DNA from: Lactobacillus sp.
GTDB taxonomy: Bacteria; Bacillota; Bacilli; Lactobacillales; Lactobacillaceae
Assembly (NCBI RefSeq): GCF_014803895.1
Contig: NZ_JAAVAU010000004.1
Coordinates: forward strand, 1 to 64,000
Direction of reading: 5' to 3'
Length of the DNA: 64,000 nucleotides
Shown: piece after piece, positions 20,574-28,133 of the stretch
How positions within the stretch are numbered: the stretch's first letter is position 1
Layout: each line of letters opens with the position of its first letter
Notes under the pieces: generated by a model
The model's database searches: none
What the model was told of the DNA's origin: nothing
The model's input: the letters and a program-made list of their open reading frames with translations, nothing else
Translations under genes and position numbers: made by a program

Positions 20574-20603
20574 ATTTTATCATAATATAGGAGTTTTGAT
20601 TAA
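20574..20603 (-). promoter_or_regulatory. Promoter for cls
   Basis: On the minus strand TTAATC, an 18-nt spacer and an extended -10 TGATAAAAT, about 45 nt before the cls start. Confidence 0.45.
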
Positions 20604-20690
20604 AGCTGTTTTTTGATTTCTTGTATAGTACAAAATGTAGTAGACTTGACGATATAAACCACTAGATATGGACCAAGAGGGGAGAAAATT

Positions 20691-21200
20691 ATGATTAGTT
20701 TTGTGTGGGCTGAGGATGAAGTAGGTAATATTGGTTATCAAGGTCATCTGCCCTGGCATCTACCAGCTGATTTACAGCATTTCAAAGAAAAAACAATTGG
20801 TCATCCAATGGTAATGGGGAGAAAAACTTTTGATAGTTTTCCTGGAGTTTTACCTAAAAGAAAGCATATTGTTTTGACGCATAGTCAGGATTTTAAGCAA
20901 AAATATCAAACTAATAATCAAGTAGAAGTTTTTATAAATTTAGCTGACTTGAAAAATTGGTTAAATAGCCAAACTAAAGATATCTCAATTATTGGCGGTG
21001 TAAGTTTGTTCAAAGAAATGCTTAATAAAGTAGATGTTCTAGAGCAAACAAAAATACACCACCAATTTAAAGGTGATGTACAAATGGTGCCAGTAGACTA
21101 TAAAAAGTTTGAATTAGTTAATGAAGAGAAGCATTATGCAGATGATAAAAATAAGTTTGATTATACATTTTTAACATATAGAAGAAAGACTGGGGATTAA
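20691..21200 (+). CDS. folA: Dihydrofolate reductase
   Basis: Reduces dihydrofolate to tetrahydrofolate with NADPH; the target of trimethoprim. The 169-residue protein has VWAEDEVGNIGYQGHLPWHLPADL at the N-terminus with the substrate-binding acidic residue in LPADL, the MGRKTFDSF motif near 43-51 and IIGGVSLF near 100. GAGGGGAG precedes ATG 20691. In many lactobacilli it follows thymidylate synthase; no thyA is present here. Lengths and motifs are normal for a chromosomal housekeeping enzyme. Confidence 0.95.
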   Translation: MISFVWAEDEVGNIGYQGHLPWHLPADLQHFKEKTIGHPMVMGRKTFDSFPGVLPKRKHIVLTHSQDFKQKYQTNNQVEVFINLADLKNWLNSQTKDISIIGGVSLFKEMLNKVDVLEQTKIHHQFKGDVQMVPVDYKKFELVNEEKHYADDKNKFDYTFLTYRRKTGD

Positions 21201-21211
21201 CCTCAGTCTTT
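21184..21211 (+). terminator. Terminator after folA
   Basis: AAGACTGGGG and CCTCAGTCTT (one mismatch) pair around ATTAA and are followed by a short T run; the 5' arm overlaps the end of folA. Confidence 0.7.
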
Positions 21212-21215
21212 TTGA

Positions 21216-21668
21216 TTAAAGAAATACAAGATTAATTAGTCCAGAGATTATATGACAAATCGAAAAAAGTAAAATAGGACCAAGAGCAAACCAATTTTTT
21301 CTATCAATATCAAAAAGTAAAAATATTAAGCAAGGCGCGGTGGCTAAACTGACAATAATTAAATCATTGGCAACGCTACTATAGTACAAAATCCAACTGA
21401 CAAAATATAATAGGCAGCACAATAAGGTTGCAATAATAAGTGGAGAACATCTAATTGGTTCAGCTTTGGTATTTTTGAAAAAACATAATGTAATCATCAT
21501 TAGTATCTGAAAGATAGAAGAAAAAGTATCCAGGACTTCTGTAGTGGAATTGATTCTTAGAATATCATTTGGTGCTGGAATGACAAACCAAATAAGATTG
21601 GGAATCATAATGATTAAAAATAGCATTAAGGACCAAGGATCAAAAGTTAATTTATAATTTTTTAACAT
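21216..21668 (-). CDS. Small membrane protein of unknown function
   Basis: A 150-residue hydrophobic protein with about four to five membrane segments (roughly 10-32, 45-65, 75-98, 102-118, 125-150) and short loops. I recognise no family. The start ATG (21668-21666) follows GGAAG on the minus strand. It lies downstream of the P-type ATPase gene on the same strand, but the hairpin at 21680-21715 separates them, so co-expression would need read-through. Confidence 0.7.
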   Translation of the reverse strand: MLKNYKLTFDPWSLMLFLIIMIPNLIWFVIPAPNDILRINSTTEVLDTFSSIFQILMMITLCFFKNTKAEPIRCSPLIIATLLCCLLYFVSWILYYSSVANDLIIVSLATAPCLIFLLFDIDRKNWFALGPILLFSICHIISGLINLVFL

Positions 21669-21679
21669 TTTTATCTTCC

Positions 21680-21715
21680 AAAAATCCCTTATATCTAGGA
21701 ATAGAAATAAGGGAT
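21680..21715 (-). terminator. Terminator after the P-type ATPase gene
   Basis: On the minus strand ATCCCTTAT and ATAAGGGAT pair (9 bp, loop 14 nt) and are followed by TTTTT. Confidence 0.75.
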
Positions 21716-21722
21716 GAAATAA

Positions 21723-23999
21723 CTATCTATTTTTCATAATTGGTTGGTAGACTAAGTCAATGACAATTGCAGCAAGAAGAGCTACAACAATAGTTAATCC
21801 TAAATTAGGTAGGGTGATTTTAGTCATTGCTAAACCAAAAATAGCTAAAATAAAGGTTAATAGAACATCGATAATTTGAACAGTTCCAACCATCTTAGAT
21901 GGGTGAGATTGCCAGAAGTACTTTCTAGTACGAGTAATTAAAACGATTAACATTGCACTAAGTACGAGGTAAACATAGACCATCGTAGAAACTGTACCAT
22001 GGCTGTAACCATGTGTATTTAAATACCAAACAAAGATAAAGCCAATTAAGGTCCAACCGGCAGCAAGTGAGAAAGCAATTTTAGCTAAGCGAGCCATATT
22101 CCAATTTTCTGGTTTATAGGTAATATGAGTTCTGTCAGTACCGATCATCATTGTAACCATATTATTCATTACGGTGTAGATAACCATTGCATTGAGGGCC
22201 ATGGGAATGTAATTGAAGAATAGGTAACCAAATGTTAAAAGCATCGTTAATTCAGCAGTTCTGGCAAGCTTAGTAAGTGACCAAGTAGTCATTCTTTGGT
22301 AAACGCGATGTCCAGCATCCAAAATTTTGACAATTGATGATAATCCATCATCTAAAAGTACCATTTTACTTGAGCGTTTAGCAACGTCGGCTGCATTAGA
22401 AACAGCGATGCCGACTTCTGCTTGTTTAAGAGCAGGGGCGTCATTTACACCATCTCCAGTCATTCCTACAATATAACCTTCTTCTTGGAATGTTTTAACC
22501 ATTCGCAGCTTGTCTTCGGGTAAAACATCTGCAATTCCTGCTAAATCATTAACATCTGTTTTTTTGGTGAAATCATGAATTGAAATAACTTTACCAGTTA
22601 ACCCAACTTCTTTAGCTACTGCTTCCGCAGTTTTTCGATTATCACCAGTTAACATAATCGTACGAATACCGCGCTTTTTAAGCTCCGCTAGAGCTTTTTT
22701 AGAGTCTTTTCTAACTTTATCTCTTAAGATAAAAATACCGGCTAATTTATTATCAACTAAAACTGCAACTGAACGGCCTGCAGCAAAGTCAATATTATCC
22801 GTTAAATTATCGGCATTTTTGTCGATTAAAGATAATTGTTTATATGAACCTAGTTTAATGTTATGTCCATCAATTTCAGCCATGGAATAACCTTTGTTAG
22901 AAGTAAAAGGCATAAAGCTAGTTGGTGTTTGTATTGGAATATTATTTTTGGCAAAATATTCATCTAAAGCTTGATCAATAATACTTTGATTACGTTGATC
23001 AACAGCAGCAGACGCTAATTTCCAAATTTCTTGATTGGACATCTTAGAAAAGTTGGTCCAACTTGCTACAGCTGTTTTGTTTTCTGTAATTGTTCCAGTC
23101 TTATCTAAAAGCAAAAGATTGAGGTTAGCAGCATCCTGAATACCTGTTAAATCAGCAGTTAAGACACCTTCTTTACTTAAGCGAGTTGCTTCAAATGAAT
23201 TGGAAAGGGCAAAAGTTGAAGGCATAGCTACTGGAATAGAGGCAATGAACATCATAGCTAAGAATGGCAACATGTTAATAAAAGTTTCAAAATTTCCACC
23301 TTTGATAAAAGAAGCTATGATGATCACTAAGGTTAAAACGCCATCTAGGAGACAAAGATAGTAGATAATCTTTGTTAGTAATTGTTGTAAATGTCCAGGT
23401 GCAGCAGAATTGTTGATTAAGTTGATGGTTTTGCCAGTGCGTGAATTCTTTCCAGTAGCAGTAACGATTGCTAAGCCGTGTCCTTCAACAACTGTGGTAC
23501 CAGCATATGCTTCAGAATTAATGCCTTTTTTTATAGGGTTTGATTCACCTGTGATTGAGCTTTCATCAAAGGAAAGATTACCAGCGATAATTTTCACATC
23601 AGCAGCAAGGACGTCACCACGATTTAAACTAATTAAATCGCCGACAACGAGTTGTTTAGAATCAATTTTTATCCATTTGCCACTACGTTTAACTGCGACA
23701 GTTGGTGTCAATTGGTGAGAAATACTGTCTAATACCTTACGCGATTGCTTTTTCTTAGAAGCACCATTCCATGCTGCAAAAAGAAGCATTCCTAATACAA
23801 ATAAACTTTGAATCCATTTTCCTAAAAAGAATTCTAGAAGTAGTGCAGCTTCAAGAATCCATGCAGATAAATTCCAAAGCTTACCTGCAAATTCTTTCCA
23901 GAAATTATATTTGGGTTCTGGAACTTCATTAAGACCGTCTTTTTTTAAACGTTCTTCAGCTTGAGCTTGAGTCAAACCTTGTAATTCTTTATCTTCCAT
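21723..23999 (-). CDS. P3A-type cation (probably proton) ATPase
   Basis: Membrane pump of the P-type family, 758 residues. It has an N-terminal actuator region with SSITGESNP, the phosphorylation site DKTGTIT with Asp at about 299, the hinge TGDGVNDAPALKQAEVG near 500, and about eight to ten membrane segments. Overall length and order resemble plasma-membrane H+-ATPase-like (P3A) pumps of lactobacilli; the transported ion cannot be read from sequence with certainty. I start at ATG 23999 behind GGAGG; a TTG extension at 24014 would overlap that site. The gene is divergent from a LysR regulator with a LysR box in the shared 117-bp region, so it is probably regulated by it, perhaps by pH or cation stress. 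Confidence 0.88.
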   Translation of the reverse strand: MEDKELQGLTQAQAEERLKKDGLNEVPEPKYNFWKEFAGKLWNLSAWILEAALLLEFFLGKWIQSLFVLGMLLFAAWNGASKKKQSRKVLDSISHQLTPTVAVKRSGKWIKIDSKQLVVGDLISLNRGDVLAADVKIIAGNLSFDESSITGESNPIKKGINSEAYAGTTVVEGHGLAIVTATGKNSRTGKTINLINNSAAPGHLQQLLTKIIYYLCLLDGVLTLVIIIASFIKGGNFETFINMLPFLAMMFIASIPVAMPSTFALSNSFEATRLSKEGVLTADLTGIQDAANLNLLLLDKTGTITENKTAVASWTNFSKMSNQEIWKLASAAVDQRNQSIIDQALDEYFAKNNIPIQTPTSFMPFTSNKGYSMAEIDGHNIKLGSYKQLSLIDKNADNLTDNIDFAAGRSVAVLVDNKLAGIFILRDKVRKDSKKALAELKKRGIRTIMLTGDNRKTAEAVAKEVGLTGKVISIHDFTKKTDVNDLAGIADVLPEDKLRMVKTFQEEGYIVGMTGDGVNDAPALKQAEVGIAVSNAADVAKRSSKMVLLDDGLSSIVKILDAGHRVYQRMTTWSLTKLARTAELTMLLTFGYLFFNYIPMALNAMVIYTVMNNMVTMMIGTDRTHITYKPENWNMARLAKIAFSLAAGWTLIGFIFVWYLNTHGYSHGTVSTMVYVYLVLSAMLIVLITRTRKYFWQSHPSKMVGTVQIIDVLLTFILAIFGLAMTKITLPNLGLTIVVALLAAIVIDLVYQPIMKNR

Positions 24000-24043
24000 A
24001 TAAAAATCCTCCAATAAATTCTTTCCTTAGCTAGTTTATCGCA

Positions 24044-24066
24044 GATATTGTATTTTAGAAAATATC
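24044..24066. promoter_or_regulatory. LysR-type operator (T-N11-A dyad)
   Basis: GATATT (24044-24049), 11 nt, AATATC (24061-24066): a perfect 6-bp dyad with the T-N11-A spacing typical of LysR-family sites, in the divergent region between the ATPase gene and the LysR gene. Confidence 0.65.
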
Positions 24067-24076
24067 AATTTAAAAT
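24048..24076 (+). promoter_or_regulatory. Promoter for the LysR-type regulator gene
   Basis: TTGTAT (24048-24053), 17-nt spacer and TAAAAT (24071-24076). The -35 and spacer overlap the LysR dyad, which would suit negative autoregulation. Confidence 0.6.
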
Positions 24077-24116
24077 AAAGGATATATAAATAATTAATAA
24101 CTAATGGGTGATTTAT

Positions 24117-24986
24117 ATGAATATCAAACAACTTAAGTATTTCCTTGTAGTAGCTCAGGAACGACAGATAACGGCTGCTGCTCATCGACTTTATATTGCT
24201 CAACCACCATTATCATATCAACTTAAACAGCTTGAAAAGGAAATAGGTGCTACTTTGTTTACCCGAACAGCTTACGGAATTGAGTTAACTGAAGCAGGGA
24301 ACAGATTTCAAAAGTATGCTGAACAAATTGTTAATTTGAGTCAGATAGCTAAAGAAGAAGTAGGTAAAGAAGAGTCTGGTGAAGTAGGAACGATTAGGCT
24401 AGGATTGATTTCTTCTAGCGGAGATATCGTACCCACTGATAAGTTTTCTCAGTTAACAAAATTCTATCCTAATTTAAATTTTGAAATTAGAGAAAATAAT
24501 ACTTTTGGTGTAGTAGAAGATATGAAAAAAGATCTCATTGATATGGGGATTGTGCGGACTCCATTTAATATGAAGGGTTTAAAAAATATTGAATTAAATA
24601 CAGATAAAATGGTGGCAGTTTTTAATGAAAAATATTATTTTCTAGATAAAGAAAATTTACAAATTAATGCTTTAAAAGATAAACCACTGATTTTGTACCG
24701 TAGATTTGAATCGATTTTTAACGAAAGTTTTAGTCATCAAGGAGTAACTCCATTTTATGCAGTTAAGTGTGATGATGCACGGACAGCAATTTTATGGGCT
24801 GACCAAGGAATGGGAATAGCATTAGTTCCAGAATCAATTGCGAGAGCATATGCTAAAAATAAGTTTATTGTGATAGACCACTCTAGTTGGACAACGCACT
24901 TAGAATTAGTGTGGCGGACAGATAAAACGATTACTCCTATCATGAAGAAAGTTATTAACATGTTTGCAAATAAAAAAACTGAGTAA
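24117..24986 (+). CDS. LysR-family transcriptional regulator
   Basis: DNA-binding regulator of 289 residues: N-terminal winged helix-turn-helix (about 1-60, with QLKYFLVVAQERQITAAAHR and QPPLSYQLKQLEKEIG) and a C-terminal periplasmic-binding-like effector domain (about 88-285). The start ATG 24117 follows GGGTGA; GTG 24108 is an in-frame alternative. Divergent placement and the T-N11-A site point to control of the neighbouring P-type ATPase and of itself. The effector is unknown. Confidence 0.9.
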   Translation: MNIKQLKYFLVVAQERQITAAAHRLYIAQPPLSYQLKQLEKEIGATLFTRTAYGIELTEAGNRFQKYAEQIVNLSQIAKEEVGKEESGEVGTIRLGLISSSGDIVPTDKFSQLTKFYPNLNFEIRENNTFGVVEDMKKDLIDMGIVRTPFNMKGLKNIELNTDKMVAVFNEKYYFLDKENLQINALKDKPLILYRRFESIFNESFSHQGVTPFYAVKCDDARTAILWADQGMGIALVPESIARAYAKNKFIVIDHSSWTTHLELVWRTDKTITPIMKKVINMFANKKTE

Positions 24987-24999
24987 ATTCTCAGTTTTT
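24975..24999. terminator. Bidirectional terminator between LysR gene and small gene
   Basis: AAAACTGAG and CTCAGTTTT (9 bp, loop 6 nt) with T runs on both strands. It overlaps the stop codons of the LysR gene and of the 34-codon minus-strand gene. Confidence 0.85.
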
Positions 25000-25095
25000 A
25001 GTACGTGTAATAGTAATAGGGTTAGCTAGATAATTTTTAAGTGCCCGTTTAATTCTTTTAGTTTTTGATGGATGAAAAACGATAATTTTAGCCAT
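24991..25095 (-). CDS. Small basic protein of 34 residues
   Basis: Frame on the minus strand from ATG 25095-25093 to TGA at 24993-24991, starting MAKIIVFHPSKTKRIKRALK and ending TRTKN. GTGAGGG lies about 8 nt upstream, and the gene ends inside a good terminator whose T run also serves this strand, so it has the full set of signals for a real gene. The product is strongly basic and has no membrane segment. Function unknown; too short for family assignment by eye. Confidence 0.6.
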   Translation of the reverse strand: MAKIIVFHPSKTKRIKRALKNYLANPITITRTKN

Positions 25096-25306
25096 TAGTT
25101 TATGCCCTCACTTGTATGATTATTTTGATAATTCATAGATTAAAGTAAAAGTGTGAAGAATTTGTGTAGCTTTTAAGGAGTATATGTGAAAGTATTATAG
25201 AAATCGTTTAAATATTGAAATGATTTTGATATACTCTGTGGAGTAAAGTAATTAAGTTTTTTATTCTGATTATTTAAAAATGGCTTGGTTGGAGGATCTT
25301 TTTAGT
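25096..25306. other. AT-rich gene-free stretch, probable CRISPR leader
   Basis: No convincing open frame. It contains an extended -10 element TGATATACT (25227-25235), which could transcribe the CRISPR remnant. The degenerate last repeat lies at the right end of the array, so the leader would be on this side. Confidence 0.4.
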
Positions 25307-25454
25307 GTGTTCCCCACGCAAGTGGGGGTGATCCTACTGATAGTCTCAATAAGCATATTTAAACTATGTATTCCCCACGAACGTGGGGGTGATCCCACTT
25401 TGTTGAGCGTGATCCTTGGCATATCTATGTGTTCCCACGAATGTGGGGGGATTC
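25307..25454 (+). CRISPR. Type I-E-like CRISPR remnant: three repeats, two spacers, no cas genes
   Basis: Repeat 1 (25307-25334) and repeat 2 (25368-25395) are 28 nt with the palindromic core CCCCACG...GTGGGGG and end in GTGATCC, the form seen in type I-E arrays of lactobacilli. Repeat 3 (25429-25454) is degenerate, as is usual at the trailer end. Both spacers (25335-25367 and 25396-25428) are exactly 33 nt. No cas gene is present in the window, so this is an orphan or relic array. Confidence 0.9.
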
Positions 25455-25603
25455 TACAATTTTTAGCTTGTTGATATATATGAGTAGTCGAGTGAAAAAC
25501 TAATAAAATTTTGAAAGCTAATTGTGAACACAATAATAGCTCTTGGTTTGCGAGTTTTACACTAGCTGATTAGTATGTACTTTAATCATAGGAGAATACT
25601 ATT

Positions 25604-25762
25604 ATGATTGTAATTAAAATTATTGCTTTAATTATTGCAGCTATTTTAGTAGTAGCATGGTGCTACTATCGAATTAGATTAGTCCAGGCTAGAAAAGAAG
25701 GGAGAAGCTTGAAAGAGCGTTTAAAGCAAAAGGAGACAAAGAATGCCGAAAATTACGACTAA
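25604..25762 (+). CDS. Small single-pass membrane protein of 52 residues
   Basis: Frame from ATG 25604 behind AGGAG (25590-25594) to TAA 25760-25762. The product has one membrane segment (about 3-23, IIALIIAAILVVAWCYY) followed by a strongly basic then Lys/Glu-rich helix (24-52). Its end overlaps the first 20 nt of the antitoxin relic in another frame, and AAAGGAG for that relic lies inside it. Function unknown; similar small proteins are common hypothetical proteins of lactobacilli. Confidence 0.6.
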   Translation: MIVIKIIALIIAAILVVAWCYYRIRLVQARKEGRSLKERLKQKETKNAENYD

Positions 25763-25826
25763 AGCAGTTAGAGTTGATACTGATTGAACGCTTAAAGAAG
25801 CCGCTGCAAAAGAGATAAAGGAGTAA
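25743..25826 (+). pseudogene. RelB/DinJ-family antitoxin gene remnant
   Basis: The frame starts MPKITTKAVRVDTD, the typical N-terminus of RelB/DinJ antitoxins, behind AAAGGAG, but reads TGA after 14 codons. Beyond it the same frame continues TLKEAAAKEIKE and then stops again. A functional DinJ is about 85-95 residues and is followed by a YafQ/RelE toxin gene; neither is present. This is therefore a decayed toxin-antitoxin locus. The call rests on about 26 codons. Confidence 0.65.
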
Positions 25827-25930
25827 GAGGATTCAAAGTATTTAGTTAAATTTGCTAAAAATTACCCCAATTTTATAAAAATCCTGTTAAACTATTACAT
25901 GGAATTAATTTGGGTTATTGAGGTAGTATT

Positions 25931-26512
25931 GTGAACTGGAAATGTCCTGTTGATATTATGATTGCTGCCATAATTTTAGTAGCATTAATTTTTAATATTA
26001 GAAATTCGCGTTTATTTAATTTTTATGATCATTGGTTACACCATAAATTGATAAGAAAAGATGATTCGCGATTATGGCAAGTAATAACTTTTTTAAATGA
26101 ACCAAAGCTGATTGTTATTTGGGATTTGCTCTTAGCCTTTATTTTAGTAGCTACTCATCATTATTATTTAGCAGTTTGGGTAGTTGCAACTTTGGCTTTT
26201 TCTGATTTAATGGGCATTATTTTGAAAAAATCCATTAAGCGTCGTCGTCCAGTTAATCCTAACAAAAAAAGAGAAGGCTATAGTTTTCCAAGTGGCCATG
26301 TATTAAGTATAACTGTGATGAGCTTAATAATTTGGAAAATTTTTGGTAAGCAGTGTGGTATTGGTTTATTCATTATACTTTTGATTAGTTGGTCCTTAGT
26401 AGTAATTTCTAGATTAAATATGCGCGCCCATTATCCATCTGATGTTCTGGGTGCCACCACGCTAGGAATACTATGTTTTACAATTGCACAACAAATTTTA
26501 AGTCTAGCTTAA
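25931..26512 (+). CDS. PAP2-family membrane phosphatase
   Basis: Integral membrane lipid phosphatase, 193 residues with about five to six membrane segments. All three catalytic motifs are visible: KKSIKRRRP (about 99-107), PSGH (about 118-121) and SRLNMRAHYPSD (about 158-169). Such enzymes dephosphorylate phosphatidic acid, PGP or undecaprenyl pyrophosphate; the substrate here is not determined. The start is GTG 25931 behind GAGGT. It is a lone gene before the enolase promoter. Confidence 0.9.
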   Translation: MNWKCPVDIMIAAIILVALIFNIRNSRLFNFYDHWLHHKLIRKDDSRLWQVITFLNEPKLIVIWDLLLAFILVATHHYYLAVWVVATLAFSDLMGIILKKSIKRRRPVNPNKKREGYSFPSGHVLSITVMSLIIWKIFGKQCGIGLFIILLISWSLVVISRLNMRAHYPSDVLGATTLGILCFTIAQQILSLA

Positions 26513-26532
26513 GTGCTAGGCTTATTATTTTA
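26501..26532 (+). terminator. Weak terminator after PAP2 gene
   Basis: AGTCTAGC and GCTAGGCT (with one T-G pair) around TTAAGT, then TATTATTTTA. The tail is not a clean T run. Confidence 0.5.
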
Positions 26533-26555
26533 CTAGAAAATTTATGATTTAAAAG

Positions 26556-26584
26556 TTTACATCCTCACAAAGTTGAATTAAAAT
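26556..26584 (+). promoter_or_regulatory. Promoter for eno
   Basis: TTTACA (26556-26561), 17-nt spacer and TAAAAT (26579-26584). The untranslated leader of about 100 nt contains two small hairpins (GGGC/GCCC near 26600 and CTAATC/GATTAG near 26640). Confidence 0.65.
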
Positions 26585-26693
26585 AAATTTGTAGTCAAAA
26601 GGGCGACTTGCCCAGAAGTGATAAGAGAGACTATCTAATCTTTTTGATTAGTAAGTATTTTTATCACAAATTCTAAGGAGGATTTTTTTACTA

Positions 26694-27980
26694 ATGCTCA
26701 AATCAGTTATTGAAAACGTACATGCACTTGAAATCTTTGACTCACGTGGTAACCCAACTGTTGAAGTTTTCGTTACTCTTTCAAACGGTGTCGTAGGTAA
26801 GGCTGAAGTTCCTTCAGGTGCTTCAACTGGTGAAAACGAAGCTGTTGAATTACGTGATGGCGGCGAACGTCTTGGTGGTAAAGGTGTTATGAACGCTGTT
26901 AACAACGTTAACACTGAAATTAATGATGCTTTGAAGGGCTTAGACCCACATGATCAACCAAACATCGACGCAACTATGATTGCTTTAGATGGTACTCCAA
27001 ATAAGGGCCGTCTTGGTGCTAACGCTATCTTGGGTGTATCTATGGCTACTGCTGCTGCAGCTGCTAAAGACAACCACCAACCATTATACAGATACCTTGG
27101 TGGTACTGATCTTGAAATGCCACAAACTTTCCACAACGTTATTAACGGTGGTGAACATGCTGACAACGGTATTGACATTCAAGAATTCATGATTACTCCA
27201 GTTGCTAAGACTTCATTCCGTGATGGTTTTGAAAAGATTGTTAACGTATACCACACTTTGAAGAAGGTTCTTGAAGATATGGGTTACGAAACTGGTTTAG
27301 GTGACGAAGGTGGTTTCGCTCCTAACATGAAGAACTCAGAAGAAGCTTTAAAGGCTTTACACGAATCAATCATCAAGGCTGGTTACAAGCCAGGTGAAGA
27401 TATTGCTATTGCATGTGACTGTGCTGCTTCTTACTTCTACAATAAAGAAGATGGCAAGTACCACTTGGAAGGTAAAGTTCTTACTGATGAAGAATTATCA
27501 GACTACTACGACAAGTTGCTTGAAGAATTCCCAGAATTAATTTCTATGGAAGATCCATACGACGAAAATGACGTAGAAGGTATGGTTAAGTTTACTGAAA
27601 GCCATAAAGATCGTGTTCAAATCGTTCTTGATGACTTCATTTGTACTAACCCTAAGCTTTTGAACAAAGCTATTCACGAAGGTGCCGGTAATGCTTCATT
27701 GATTAAGTTAAACCAAATTGGTACTGTTACTGAAACTCTTGAAACTATTCGTCTTTCACGTAAGAACGGCTACAACACTATGATTTCTCACCGTTCTGGT
27801 GAAACTGGTGATACTTTCATCGCTGACTTTGCAGTTGCTGTTAACGGTGGTCAATTGAAGACTGGTGCTCCAGCTCGTTCAGAACGTGTTGAAAAGTACA
27901 ACCGTTTACTTGAAATTGAAGAAGAACTTGGTAAGGGTGAACGTTTAGCATTCTTCCCAGACAGCGTTGACTTAGACTAA
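26694..27980 (+). CDS. eno: Enolase
   Basis: Glycolytic enzyme that converts 2-phosphoglycerate to phosphoenolpyruvate; magnesium-dependent. The 428-residue protein has the family signature: GNPTVEVFV, PSGASTGENEA, the acid DEGGFAPNM (about 206-214), the metal ligands in SMEDPYDENDVEG and DDF, the catalytic Lys in LIKLNQIGTVTET, and SHRSGETGDTFIADFAV. AAGGAGGA lies 11 nt before ATG 26694. Codon use is markedly biased (AAC, GAC, TTC, GGT), unlike most neighbours, which fits very high expression. It is a single-gene unit. Confidence 0.98.
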   Translation: MLKSVIENVHALEIFDSRGNPTVEVFVTLSNGVVGKAEVPSGASTGENEAVELRDGGERLGGKGVMNAVNNVNTEINDALKGLDPHDQPNIDATMIALDGTPNKGRLGANAILGVSMATAAAAAKDNHQPLYRYLGGTDLEMPQTFHNVINGGEHADNGIDIQEFMITPVAKTSFRDGFEKIVNVYHTLKKVLEDMGYETGLGDEGGFAPNMKNSEEALKALHESIIKAGYKPGEDIAIACDCAASYFYNKEDGKYHLEGKVLTDEELSDYYDKLLEEFPELISMEDPYDENDVEGMVKFTESHKDRVQIVLDDFICTNPKLLNKAIHEGAGNASLIKLNQIGTVTETLETIRLSRKNGYNTMISHRSGETGDTFIADFAVAVNGGQLKTGAPARSERVEKYNRLLEIEEELGKGERLAFFPDSVDLD

Positions 27981-28000
27981 TTTTATTAGTGCTAAGTAAT

Positions 28001-28032
28001 AAAGAATCGACTTAAGTCGATTCTTTTTTTTA
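28001..28032 (+). terminator. Terminator after eno
   Basis: AAGAATCGAC-TTAA-GTCGATTCTT palindrome followed by a T run; a strong terminator. Confidence 0.9.
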
Positions 28033-28133
28033 TTTAAAAAATAAACGTTTATTACTTTTTGAGTGGGCATCATGATATACTGACATAGTACATTTAATAA
28101 ATATATTGACTTAATTGAAAGGAATTAACAGAT

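Noticed and set aside
25409..25415. GTGATCC inside CRISPR spacer 2, same as the repeat end, as a sign of a fourth, truncated repeat
   Set aside because: The spacer is exactly 33 nt when measured between repeats 2 and 3, and no other repeat bases surround the 7-mer. A 7-bp match is likely chance.
25270..25533. Open frames on both strands over the CRISPR repeats
   Set aside because: They are made mostly of translated 28-nt repeats and spacers, have no ribosome binding site and are explained by the array.
25827..25930. Possible toxin gene after the antitoxin relic
   Set aside because: The region has only short frames; the 34-codon frame in line with the relic has no start codon or toxin-like motif and looks random.
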